This document shows positions 35,309 through 43,630 of a stretch of DNA of 64,000 bases, piece after piece. The notes under the pieces were generated by a model. The model did no database searches. It was not told where the DNA came from and saw nothing but the letters and a program-made list of their open reading frames with translations. The position numbers were made by a program, and so were the translations under genes. The stretch comes from Halobaculum halobium. Its GTDB lineage: Archaea > Halobacteriota > Halobacteria > Halobacteriales > Haloferacaceae. The DNA lies in contig NZ_CP126159.1 of NCBI RefSeq assembly GCF_030127145.1, positions 124,001 through 188,000 of the forward strand. Direction: 5' to 3'. Numbering within the stretch: position 1 is the first letter of the stretch; the number at the start of each line of letters is the position of its first letter.

Positions 35309-36391
35309 TCACCCCTCCATTCCGGAGAAAGAGAGCCCGCCCTCGATATACCGCTGTGCGAATAGGTACACGAGCATGACGGGCGAAGCGAACGTGAGCG
35401 CGAACGCAGAGAAGCGCGCCCACGGGATCGAGTACTCGTCGACCAGTGCGAAGAGCCCGACAGGGAGCGTGAACTTGTCGGCCGACAGCATCGTCTGGGC
35501 GACGACGAACTCCATCCACCCTGTAAGGAACGTGAAGATGGTGACCGTCGCCAGGCCCGCCGCCGACAGCGGGAGGATGACTTCGACCACGACGCGCCAC
35601 GGCGGTGCGCCATCGACGAGGGCCGCCTCCTCGTAGCTGACGGGAATTCCGTCCATGTACGTCTTCAACAGCCACGTGTTGAACGGCACCGCGGTCGCCG
35701 CGTAGTACGCCGCCAGTGCCAGTCGGTTGTTGTTGAGTCCGACCTGCACGAACATGGCGTACAGCGCGATGAGCGCGGCGATCCCGAGGCCGCCACCGAC
35801 CTGCGTGAACAGCACGTAGCCGAACAGCACCTTCCGGCGCATGATGAACTCTCGGCGCGAGAGCGCGTACGCAGCCGGGACGATGACGCACATCGCGAGG
35901 ATGAGCGTCGGCACCGACACGATGACGCTGTTGACGAAGTACTGCTTGAAGTTCGAAGGGTTGTCGACCCCGTGGTCGCTGGCGTCGAGGAACGCGATCT
36001 CGGGCGTATTGAACACCAGCGCGAGGTCGGTGAACGGAACGTTCACCGTAACCGCGAGCGCCGGGACGATCAGGTCCCCGAGCACCCACACGAACGGCTG
36101 AATCGAGGGGTTGTCCGGGAAGAAGCTGAACCCGCCGGCGGCGTACACCGTGCCGCCCGATCCGGAGATCGCGGACATCGCGATCCAGTAGATCGGGAAC
36201 AGGAGCACCGCGACGACCAGGATCGCGAACCCGGTCACGGCGGCGGTCCGACCGAGCTGCGTGGCCGACACGTCGCCGCGTCGGTACGCTTGAACGGTGT
36301 ACCGCGCCTCCAACGCGAGCTCTCGGGGAGTGTTCAGCACGTTCCGGGCGTCGTCGGCGATCTTACTGGCGACACGCGAGAGTAAGCTCAC
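35309..36391 (-). CDS. Sugar ABC transporter permease, MalG-like
   Basis: A 360-residue inner-membrane subunit with six or more helices, an N-terminal cytosolic stretch and the ABC coupling loop VSYEEAALVDGAPPWRVVVE (EAA motif). It is the last gene of the binding-protein/permease/permease unit on the minus strand. The GTG at 36391 overlaps the TGA of the upstream permease gene (GTGA), which indicates translational coupling; the longer frame from ATG 36439 would overlap by 52 bp with Arg-rich residues. A large insert between the first two helices (extracellular) is typical of haloarchaeal MalG proteins. Substrate: probably maltodextrin, from context. Confidence 0.88.
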   Translation of the reverse strand: MSLLSRVASKIADDARNVLNTPRELALEARYTVQAYRRGDVSATQLGRTAAVTGFAILVVAVLLFPIYWIAMSAISGSGGTVYAAGGFSFFPDNPSIQPFVWVLGDLIVPALAVTVNVPFTDLALVFNTPEIAFLDASDHGVDNPSNFKQYFVNSVIVSVPTLILAMCVIVPAAYALSRREFIMRRKVLFGYVLFTQVGGGLGIAALIALYAMFVQVGLNNNRLALAAYYAATAVPFNTWLLKTYMDGIPVSYEEAALVDGAPPWRVVVEVILPLSAAGLATVTIFTFLTGWMEFVVAQTMLSADKFTLPVGLFALVDEYSIPWARFSAFALTFASPVMLVYLFAQRYIEGGLSFSGMEG

Positions 36392-37344
36392 GCTTCGTCC
36401 ACCCCGTCTGCGAGACGGCCTTTCTTCACGTTCAACCACATGAACGCCCCGATGAACACGACCGCGACGAGCATGATGGCGGCGCCCTGCCCGTACTCGG
36501 AGAACTGGAACGCCTCACGGTAGCCGTAGACGATCACGAGCTCGTTGAGGCGTGCGGGACCGCCCCTGTTGAACGCGTACGGGATGAGGAACTGCTGGAA
36601 CGAAGCGGCCGCCGTCAGGATAGACGCGAACAGCACTGGGCGCTTGACGCTCGGCAACGTCACGTGGAAGAAGCGCGAAAAGTAGCCCGCGCCGTCGACC
36701 ATCGCCGCCTCGTGAAGTTCCTTCGGCACGTCCTGAAGCGCGCTCACGGTGATGATCACCATAAACGGATACGCCAGCCACATCTCGGTGATGTTGTACG
36801 CGATGAACGCGGGCCAGCGCTCGTTGAGCCAGGCGACGGTGCCGGCGCCGAGCCACGAGAGGAGTTGGTTCGCCAGACCGAACTGGGCGGACGTGAAGAT
36901 CCCCCGCCAGATGGTGATCGTGAAGATGGCGGGCAGCCCCATCGGGACGATGAGCAACGAGCGCATGAATCGCGCGCCCCGCACACGCTCGTTCGTCACG
37001 ACGAGTGCGACGCCGAGACCGAGCCCGATCTTCAACACGAGACTCGTGGCGACGAACAGCCACGTCGTTCCCAGGGAGTTCCAGAACGTCCCGTCGGTGA
37101 GGACGGCAACGTAGTTCTCCAGACCGACGAACGTCGCCTCGCCGAAGGTGAGAAAACCGCCGCCGGCGAAGAGGTTCGACGGCCGGGCGTTCGTGAACGA
37201 GATCCCGAGCAGGTACAGCATCGGGAAAAACATGAACGCGGCGAACAGGAACAGCCCCGGAAGGACGAGCAGCAGGGAGACGTCCTCCCGTTCGATGGCC
37301 GGGACCTCGGCGACCCGGTCGGCGATTCTGCTGGTGGCGCTCAT
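36388..37344 (-). CDS. Sugar ABC transporter permease, MalF-like
   Basis: A 318-residue membrane subunit with six helices. The EAA loop is visible as VPKELHEAAMVDGAGYFSRF, which docks on MalK. The ATG lies 3 bp after the stop of the binding protein gene, so the three genes form an operon. MalF and MalG form the channel through which the binding-protein-delivered oligosaccharide passes. Substrate from context. Confidence 0.9.
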   Translation of the reverse strand: MSATSRIADRVAEVPAIEREDVSLLLVLPGLFLFAAFMFFPMLYLLGISFTNARPSNLFAGGGFLTFGEATFVGLENYVAVLTDGTFWNSLGTTWLFVATSLVLKIGLGLGVALVVTNERVRGARFMRSLLIVPMGLPAIFTITIWRGIFTSAQFGLANQLLSWLGAGTVAWLNERWPAFIAYNITEMWLAYPFMVIITVSALQDVPKELHEAAMVDGAGYFSRFFHVTLPSVKRPVLFASILTAAASFQQFLIPYAFNRGGPARLNELVIVYGYREAFQFSEYGQGAAIMLVAVVFIGAFMWLNVKKGRLADGVDEA

Positions 37345-37347
37345 GAC

Positions 37348-38643
37348 CTAGTCCCAGTTGCTCCGGATCGTCTCCTCGGCCTCGACCATCGCGTCGTTCA
37401 CGGACATGTTGCCGTCGAGCGCTTTGCCGAACCCGGTCTCGAGCGGGCCCCACACGCTTCCCATCTTCGGGTGCGTCGGCATCGGGACACCCTGCTGGAC
37501 CGCCTGCGAGAACCCCTGGACGGCGGACGGGAGGTTGTCGTCCCCGGCCAGGCTGTCCAACACCGGGATGAATCCGTGGCTCTCGGCGTTGGCCATCAAC
37601 TGCTCCTCGTTGGTGACGTACCACTCCACGAATTCGCGCGCGGCGGCGGCGTCGGATTCGGACTCCTCCATCCCCTTTGCGAAGTACCACAGCTGGATGC
37701 CGGTGTACGGGCTCGGGGAGCTCCCTTCGAGCGACGGAAGCTTCGTGACGCCAACGTCGACTCCCTTCTCTCGGGCGGTGCCGAGGAACCACGGGCCGTT
37801 GATCGCAAACGGTGCGTTCCCCTCGGAGAAGGCAGCCGCCTGCGGGCCGTACTGCGTGTCGTTCGGCATGTACGGGACGAGCGTGTCGAGAATGAACTCG
37901 AAGCCGTCGATCGTTTCGTCGTTCGAGAGGCCGAGCATCTCGTCGGCGTCGGGATCGAAATAATACCCGCCGTACGCCTGCGCGAAGCCGCTCATGAAGT
38001 AGGCGTTAAGCGGGTAGCCAAGCCCGTACATACCGTTCGACGGGTCGTGGTGCTCCTCCATCACGTCGACCATCTCGCTCACCGACTCCGGCGGCGTGTC
38101 GACCAGCTCCTTGTTGTACAGGAGGCTCACCGTCTCAGCGGCGAACGGGAGGCCGACGACAGCGCCGTCGAACTGGGCCGCCTCCGCGGCCGCGTCGGTG
38201 AACGTGTCCATGCTCACCGAGAGCTGACCGCTCTGGTCCGAAAGGAAGTCGCGTTGGTAGTAATCGCCGACCCAGTCGTGGGCCCACTCGAAGATCTGTG
38301 GCCCCTGGTTCGCGGGGATCGCCGACTGCGTCTTCTTCTCGAGGTCCGAGAGGTCCGACCCGTCGACGGTGTGTCGAGACTGGTTGTTGAACTGCTCGAT
38401 CACGGTCTTCAGGGTCTCGCCCTCGGCGGACGAGCGCGCATACCACGTCGTCGCGGTGCCGGGATCGACCGCGGGCTCGGTGGTCTGTGTCGCCGTCGAT
38501 CCGCCACCGCTGTTTTCACTGTCGGACCCGCCTGACCCGCCCGACGTCGGAGTTCCTTGCTCTTCGACGCCGACGCAGCCCGCCAGCGCTGCCGCGGCCG
38601 CCATGCCGCCCATCTTCAGCAGCTTCCTGCGATCAGTTGCCAT
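37348..38643 (-). CDS. Extracellular solute-binding protein (maltodextrin-type), Tat lipoprotein
   Basis: A 431-residue binding protein. The signal is Tat type with lipobox (DRRKLLKMGG, hydrophobic run, LAGC ending at Cys22), followed by a Gly/Ser/Thr linker. The mature part has the family-1 solute-binding fold (NNQSRHTVDGSDLSD near 90, DAVVGLPFAAETVSLLYNKE near 165, FSEGNAPFAINGPW near 280). It captures sugar outside the cell and delivers it to the MalF/MalG-like permeases encoded directly downstream. The TATA-like region TTTAAGG (about 38680) precedes the start. Confidence 0.9.
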   Translation of the reverse strand: MATDRRKLLKMGGMAAAAALAGCVGVEEQGTPTSGGSGGSDSENSGGGSTATQTTEPAVDPGTATTWYARSSAEGETLKTVIEQFNNQSRHTVDGSDLSDLEKKTQSAIPANQGPQIFEWAHDWVGDYYQRDFLSDQSGQLSVSMDTFTDAAAEAAQFDGAVVGLPFAAETVSLLYNKELVDTPPESVSEMVDVMEEHHDPSNGMYGLGYPLNAYFMSGFAQAYGGYYFDPDADEMLGLSNDETIDGFEFILDTLVPYMPNDTQYGPQAAAFSEGNAPFAINGPWFLGTAREKGVDVGVTKLPSLEGSSPSPYTGIQLWYFAKGMEESESDAAAAREFVEWYVTNEEQLMANAESHGFIPVLDSLAGDDNLPSAVQGFSQAVQQGVPMPTHPKMGSVWGPLETGFGKALDGNMSVNDAMVEAEETIRSNWD

Positions 38644-38755
38644 GGTGTGAACACTGGATGAATAAGTAGTTCATACCTTAAACCTTCGGGTACGACCGTG
38701 CAGGATCGGGTCCGACGGACCTCTTTCGGGTTCTTCAGAACCGCTCGGTGCCACC

Positions 38756-41431
38756 TCACTCGACGACAGAAACGTCGACGCGAGCACCGGCGACACCGGC
38801 GCGATCTGCGGATCGGTCGGGATCGCCGGCTGCGACGACAAGCGTGTTTCGTCCCGAAGAAAGCGAAACATCCGCCGTGAACCGACCGTCGTCGACGGAA
38901 ACAAGTCTCGCGTCGCCGTCCACGGCGACCGCGACGGCCTGCGCGTCGGTCTCGCCAGCAATAGTCACGTCGCCGGAGTCGACGGTGTCATCGGGCAAGG
39001 ACACGTCGAGCGTCGGCCGGGGCGGCAACCCGCCGCCGTAGCGATCGCGCACCACTGACGGCGTTCCGATCGGTTCACCGGCGTCGATACCGTTCGCGAC
39101 CCGGACGAAGGCGGCGTGACTCCACGACAGGGGCGTCGCACTCCCGGTTCCGGCGCCGAACGACCACCCGTAGTCGGTCGGTTCGTTTCGGTCCCACACC
39201 TGTTCGGGAAGCATGCGCCCCTCGTTGGCGAACCCGGCGAGCGTCGAGAGGAGGGTCGCGGGCCGGTCCGGTCCGGAGTCGGTACCGGCTGCGAGTTCGT
39301 ACTCGGCGCGTTCCCCGGTGAGCAGGGGCCACAACCGACCGGTGGTGTCCGTCCCCACGGGGAACGGCGCGCCGTTGTCCCCTTCGCCGTAGCCGTCGCC
39401 AGTGTATCGATAGAATCCGGGACCGTGCGGCGTCTCGATGCGGATAGCGTCGTCGACGACGGCAACCGAGTGCTCGACGATCGCATCGTCGGCGGGTAGT
39501 ACGCCCAGTCTGACGAGTTCCAGGAAGCCGGCGTCGATCACGTTCCGCTCGTCGAACGTCCGGCCGCCGTTCGCCAGCGATCGCTCGGTGCCATCATCCG
39601 GATTCCGGTTGCCGTTGACCCTGAAGTAGTACGGCGGTTCGTGGCGGTCAGTCCCGTCCTGCGTCACACACCACTTCTGGACTCCCTCCCGGAAGCGGTC
39701 CGCAGTCGCGAGCCAGACCAGTGCGTCGGCTGCGCTCCCCGTTTCCGCCGCAATATCCGCTGCGGAAACGAGCCCGGCGATCTCCGCGGCGATCGTTGAC
39801 GGCGAAAGGCCTCCTTCCTCTTCCCACCGTTCCTGCCCAGTTCCCGGGCCGTTTCTGAGCACGTAGTCCGCGGAGGCCGCGATGTCCGAGTACGCGAACC
39901 CGAGATCGTCGAGCGCGCGATCCAGTTCGCCGGTGACTCGACGCGCCAGCACGAGTGGGAACGCGATCTCGTCCAGCTGTTCGCCGCCCCATCGCGTTCG
40001 ACCATCGAGATAGGTATTCTGCGGCAAGAAACCGCCGTCGCGCTGTTGGACGCCGAACAGGTACTCGACGGCCGCGACTGCGGCCTCCGATTTTCCCATC
40101 GCTTCCAACGCGGTGAACGACTGGTAGAGATCGCGCGCCCACACGTACTGATAGCCCACGTCGGAGGGCTCGCTCGCGGGAATAACCTCGCCCCACGGGA
40201 CACACGGACTCGCGACGCCGGCGCCGGGAAACGTCGCGTCCTCAGCTGCACGAAGCGTCATCGCGCTCGTCACGTACAACGGTTCGAGCGTCCCGTCGCC
40301 GGCGACGGTCTCGGGTACGTCGACGCCGTCGAGCCACGATCGCCATCCGGCGCGGTACGTCTCCCGGACCTCGTCGAACGGCGCATCGGCACTCTCGCGC
40401 GCGACAGTCACGGCAGCGGTTGGATCGGCTCCCTCAGCGAACCCGAGCGCGATCGTCGCGTCGGTCGACCCGGTCCCGACTCGACCGATCAGCGCGGCGT
40501 TCCCCGTCGCCGTTCGGGAGCGTTCCCCTTCGATACCCCGGCGCAACAGTCTCGCGGTCGCCGGCTCACCGACCGGCGACGCGGTCGCCCACTCGAACCC
40601 GGGGGTCGACGCGAGTGCCATCGACACGTCGTAGTCGTCGCCATCGGCGTCGCGAACAACCCCGCCGTCACTCGTGTCAATCGCAGAAAGGACGGCGTCG
40701 CCGTCGGCGGTCGGTCGGGCGTGACGGTCTCCCGCCGTCCCGGTGGTCACGGCCGGTCGGCAGACGGCGTACAGCGAGAGGCCTTCCCCACCGTCGTCGA
40801 ACGTCAGGTCGGCCACGACGGCGTCGCGGTCGGGATCTGCGACGTACTCCACGCTCAACGTCCAGTCCCGTGAGGTGGACGCGAATTCGTGGCGGTAGCA
40901 GAGCGCGTCGTCGGCACTGGGAACGGTTGTCCGCTCCACGTCGTCCTCGGCCCGTCGATCAAGCTCGGCCGTCCGGACAGCGTACCCTTGGCCGTCGGCG
41001 ATGAGGAAATCCATTCGTCGCGCGTTCAATAGGTCGGCGCGCGGAAAGCGGACCCCGGTGAGTGCGCCGCGAGTCAGCGTGTACCACACTCGGCCGTCTC
41101 TCGCCTCGCCCGCGCGCCCGCTCCCGGTCCCGTCGCCGACTGCCGTTCCGACGCCGACCTTCTCCCCGGTCGTCCAGAACGGCGCGAGCTCGACGGGCTC
41201 CGGATCGGCTCGCGGGGTCGCGGCCGGCTCCGTGTCGGTCGCGCCCGTCGTGGACTCCGTGGCTTCCCCGTCGGGAGCGCTGTCGCCTCCGGACCCACCG
41301 CAGCCCGCTACCGCCGCCAGGCCACCGGCGGCAGCCCCCGTGAGAACGCGCCTTCTCGTCGATCCGCCGGTAGATCTGTGCTCGCGCTCGTCGGTTCCTG
41401 ACCGGTCGTCTCCCGTGTCACGTGTCGGCAT
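38756..41431 (-). CDS. Tat-exported glucoamylase, GH15
   Basis: An 891-residue exported lipoprotein. The Tat/lipobox signal is TRRRVLTGAAAGGLAAVAGC. It is followed by a glucodextranase-N-like beta domain (about residues 70-330) and the (alpha/alpha)6 catalytic barrel of GH15 (about 340-800), with a VWARDLYQSFTALEAMGKSE segment typical of glucoamylases. The acid WEEEGG (general acid Glu) and PEQVWDRNEP (general base Glu) are visible. A C-terminal FN3/Ig-like domain (about 805-890) closes the protein. It would release glucose or short dextrins from starch outside the cell. ATG 41431 is chosen because the upstream extension is not a signal peptide. It is divergent from malK. Confidence 0.87.
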   Translation of the reverse strand: MPTRDTGDDRSGTDEREHRSTGGSTRRRVLTGAAAGGLAAVAGCGGSGGDSAPDGEATESTTGATDTEPAATPRADPEPVELAPFWTTGEKVGVGTAVGDGTGSGRAGEARDGRVWYTLTRGALTGVRFPRADLLNARRMDFLIADGQGYAVRTAELDRRAEDDVERTTVPSADDALCYRHEFASTSRDWTLSVEYVADPDRDAVVADLTFDDGGEGLSLYAVCRPAVTTGTAGDRHARPTADGDAVLSAIDTSDGGVVRDADGDDYDVSMALASTPGFEWATASPVGEPATARLLRRGIEGERSRTATGNAALIGRVGTGSTDATIALGFAEGADPTAAVTVARESADAPFDEVRETYRAGWRSWLDGVDVPETVAGDGTLEPLYVTSAMTLRAAEDATFPGAGVASPCVPWGEVIPASEPSDVGYQYVWARDLYQSFTALEAMGKSEAAVAAVEYLFGVQQRDGGFLPQNTYLDGRTRWGGEQLDEIAFPLVLARRVTGELDRALDDLGFAYSDIAASADYVLRNGPGTGQERWEEEGGLSPSTIAAEIAGLVSAADIAAETGSAADALVWLATADRFREGVQKWCVTQDGTDRHEPPYYFRVNGNRNPDDGTERSLANGGRTFDERNVIDAGFLELVRLGVLPADDAIVEHSVAVVDDAIRIETPHGPGFYRYTGDGYGEGDNGAPFPVGTDTTGRLWPLLTGERAEYELAAGTDSGPDRPATLLSTLAGFANEGRMLPEQVWDRNEPTDYGWSFGAGTGSATPLSWSHAAFVRVANGIDAGEPIGTPSVVRDRYGGGLPPRPTLDVSLPDDTVDSGDVTIAGETDAQAVAVAVDGDARLVSVDDGRFTADVSLSSGRNTLVVAAGDPDRSADRAGVAGARVDVSVVE

Positions 41432-41535
41432 GCCGTGCCGGACTGACGCATCAGATAAAAGAACGACGAAATACCACTTCACAAATCGCCGTTCGAGGGA
41501 AAGAGCTAAACCGTGGTACCCGATCACATCGGACC
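41432..41535. promoter_or_regulatory. Divergent promoter region glucoamylase/malK
   Basis: A 104-bp gap drives the glucoamylase to the left and the ATPase to the right. The AT-richer block (CAGATAAAAGAACGACGAAA, about 41449-41468) is the likely site of TATA elements. It is a natural place for the TrmB-type regulator encoded at 49349 to act, but no clear TrmB palindrome could be identified. Confidence 0.45.
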
Positions 41536-42681
41536 ATGGCTACCGTCCGAATGGAGAACCTGCGGAAGACGTTCGACAGCGGTCGGCTCGTCGCGGTCGA
41601 CGATCTCACGCTGTCGGTCGACGACGGCGAGTTCCTCACCGTCGTCGGACCGTCAGGCTGCGGGAAGTCGACCACGCTGCGGATGATCGCGGGACTGGAG
41701 CGCCCGACGAGTGGGAGCGTCATCATCGGGGACAAAGACGTAACCGACCAGCACGCTCGCAAGCGCGACGTCGCGATGGTGTTCCAGAATTACGCGCTCT
41801 ACCCGCACAAAACCGTCATGGGGAACATGGAATTCGGCCTTCGGATGAGCACCGACCTCTCGAAAGAAGAGCGTCGCGAGCGCGTGCGAGAGACGGCCGA
41901 GATGATGGACATCGAGGGGCTACTCGAAGACAAGCCGAGCGAACTCTCCGGCGGACAGAAACAGCGCGTCGCGCTCGGGCGCGCGATCGTCCGTGAGCCG
42001 GACGTCTTCCTGTTCGACGAACCGCTGTCGAACCTCGACGCGAAGCTGCGCACCACCATGCGTACCGAGATCCAGCGCCTCCAAGACGAACTGGACATCA
42101 CTGCGATCTACGTCACTCACGACCAGGAGGAGGCGATGACGATGGGTGACAAGATCGCGATCCTCGACGACGGCGAACTCCAGCAGACCGGCCGGCCGAC
42201 CGAGGTATACAACGACCCGGCCAACGAGTTCGTCGGCGGGTTCGTCGGCTCGCCGTCGATGAACGTGCTCGACGCCGTCGTCGACACCACCGAGACGGGT
42301 GCGGTCCTCCGTGGGACGAACGCCGACTTCACGTACGACCTCGGGACGCGGGCGTCCGACGCGCTCGAAGGCGTCGAGGAGGTTCGAATGGGCGTCCGCC
42401 CCGAAGACATTCGGGTCGCCGACGACGGCCGGGGGATCACCACGACCGTCGACGTGATGGAACCGATCGGATCGGACAACTACCTGTATCTCGACATCGG
42501 ACCCGAGTTCATCGCTCGAGTCGACAGCGGGATTACGCCGAGCGTGGGCGGGACCATCGATATCACCTTCGACGAATCTGACGTGCACGTCTTCGATACG
42601 CGAACGGGCGAATCGCTCACCCACGGTTCGGCCGTTTCAGGACCGGACGTGCGAGAGACGCCTGAGCCGACAGCAGACTGA
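41536..42681 (+). CDS. malK: ABC transporter ATP-binding protein, MalK/MsmK type
   Basis: A 381-residue ATPase: Walker A GPSGCGKST (38-46), Q loop NYALYPHKTVMGN, signature LSGGQKQRVALGRA, Walker B VFLFDEPLSNLDAKL, and the regulatory/TOBE domains in the last 140 residues (MGVRPEDIRVADDG, IGSDNYLYLDIGPE). It energises the sugar permease encoded on the other side of the glucoamylase gene. Proteins of this class can serve several sugar importers. ATG 41536 starts the canonical MATVRMENLRKTF. Confidence 0.93.
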   Translation: MATVRMENLRKTFDSGRLVAVDDLTLSVDDGEFLTVVGPSGCGKSTTLRMIAGLERPTSGSVIIGDKDVTDQHARKRDVAMVFQNYALYPHKTVMGNMEFGLRMSTDLSKEERRERVRETAEMMDIEGLLEDKPSELSGGQKQRVALGRAIVREPDVFLFDEPLSNLDAKLRTTMRTEIQRLQDELDITAIYVTHDQEEAMTMGDKIAILDDGELQQTGRPTEVYNDPANEFVGGFVGSPSMNVLDAVVDTTETGAVLRGTNADFTYDLGTRASDALEGVEEVRMGVRPEDIRVADDGRGITTTVDVMEPIGSDNYLYLDIGPEFIARVDSGITPSVGGTIDITFDESDVHVFDTRTGESLTHGSAVSGPDVRETPEPTAD

Positions 42682-42890
42682 CGGCACTCGTCGTTTCGAA
42701 CCCGCACGGGTTTCGATATCGGACCTTCCTGTCTCTCTCGATATCTTCGATTGTGCCGAGGACTGCTGATCTGATTTCCGGTCCTGTCCTCGGATCGCCA
42801 CAGGGAGTAACGGTCGTGTAACCTCCTAACATCGGTGTCCGCGAGCGCTTATGCCTGTCTCGCCGCTAGTCGGATGCACAGGACCCAATC
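42682..42890. other. Intergenic
   Basis: No gene in the 208 bp between malK and the LUD gene. It contains AT-richer blocks (for example TCGATATCTTCGATTGT near 42738) that may hold the promoter of the LUD gene. Confidence 0.4.
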
Positions 42891-43547
42891 ATGTCTCAAC
42901 AGAAATCCGACTACGAATCTGACGCCGATATCGACACGACACTCGATGACCTGCCCGACGAGGAGACAGTCCAGGCGACCGCCGAGCGACTCCGAGATAA
43001 CGGCTTCAACGTGATCGTCGTCGACACCGGCGACCAGGCCGTGGACGCCATTCAGTCGCAGATTCCCGCCGGTGCCTCGGTGATGAACGGCCACTCGACG
43101 ACGCTGGAGGAGATCGGGTTCACCGAGTACCTCTCGGACGGGGACCACGAGTGGGAGAGCCTCCCGGACGAGATCTGGGGCATCGACGACGACGCGAAGC
43201 GGCAGGCGGCCCGCCGCGAGTCGCAGACGGCTGAGTACTTCCTCGGTGGGATCAACGCGATCGCAGAAAGCGGCGCGCTCGTTGCCGCCGACCGGTCTGG
43301 CAGCCGGATCGGCGCGTACCCGTTCGCCGCGGGGAACGTCATCATCGTCAGCGGCACCAACAAGATCGTACCGAGCCTCGACGACGCACTCGACCGGCTC
43401 GAGTCCGTGGCGTATCCGCTGGAGAACGAACGCGCCAAGGAGGCGTACGGCGTCGAATCCGCGATCGCCAAGCAACTCATCTTCCGACAGGAACTCGAGG
43501 AGGACCGCACGACGGTGGTCCTCGTCCGTGAGGCGCTGGGGTACTGA
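42891..43547 (+). CDS. LUD-domain protein (lactate utilisation LutC-like)
   Basis: A 218-residue protein with the LUD (DUF162) fold: FNVIVVDTGDQAVDAIQSQI, GASVMNGHSTTLEEIGF, EYFLGGINAIAESGALVAAD and AGNVIIVSGTNKIVPSLDDA. LUD proteins take part in L-lactate oxidation (LutABC), but many haloarchaeal stand-alone copies have no known role, and no lutA/lutB is present here. It sits as an odd member inside the starch island, convergent with the cytoplasmic GH15 gene. Start ATG 42891 fits the family. Confidence 0.85.
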   Translation: MSQQKSDYESDADIDTTLDDLPDEETVQATAERLRDNGFNVIVVDTGDQAVDAIQSQIPAGASVMNGHSTTLEEIGFTEYLSDGDHEWESLPDEIWGIDDDAKRQAARRESQTAEYFLGGINAIAESGALVAADRSGSRIGAYPFAAGNVIIVSGTNKIVPSLDDALDRLESVAYPLENERAKEAYGVESAIAKQLIFRQELEEDRTTVVLVREALGY

Positions 43548-43630
43548 GAGCCGGCCTGCCAGGAAGGCGACGAGACGACTATTTTTGGGGTGTGGATATT
43601 ACGTGATCGAGCGATAGTGTCAGGATCGGC

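Noticed and set aside
36664-38535. 623-codon plus-strand frame
   Set aside because: Opposite-strand shadow of the permease and binding-protein genes; Arg/His/Glu-rich composition, no motif.
42834-42850. GGTGTCCGCGAG as a further origin element
   Set aside because: Only the GTGTCCGC core matches; the CACCA side and the AGTT end are missing.
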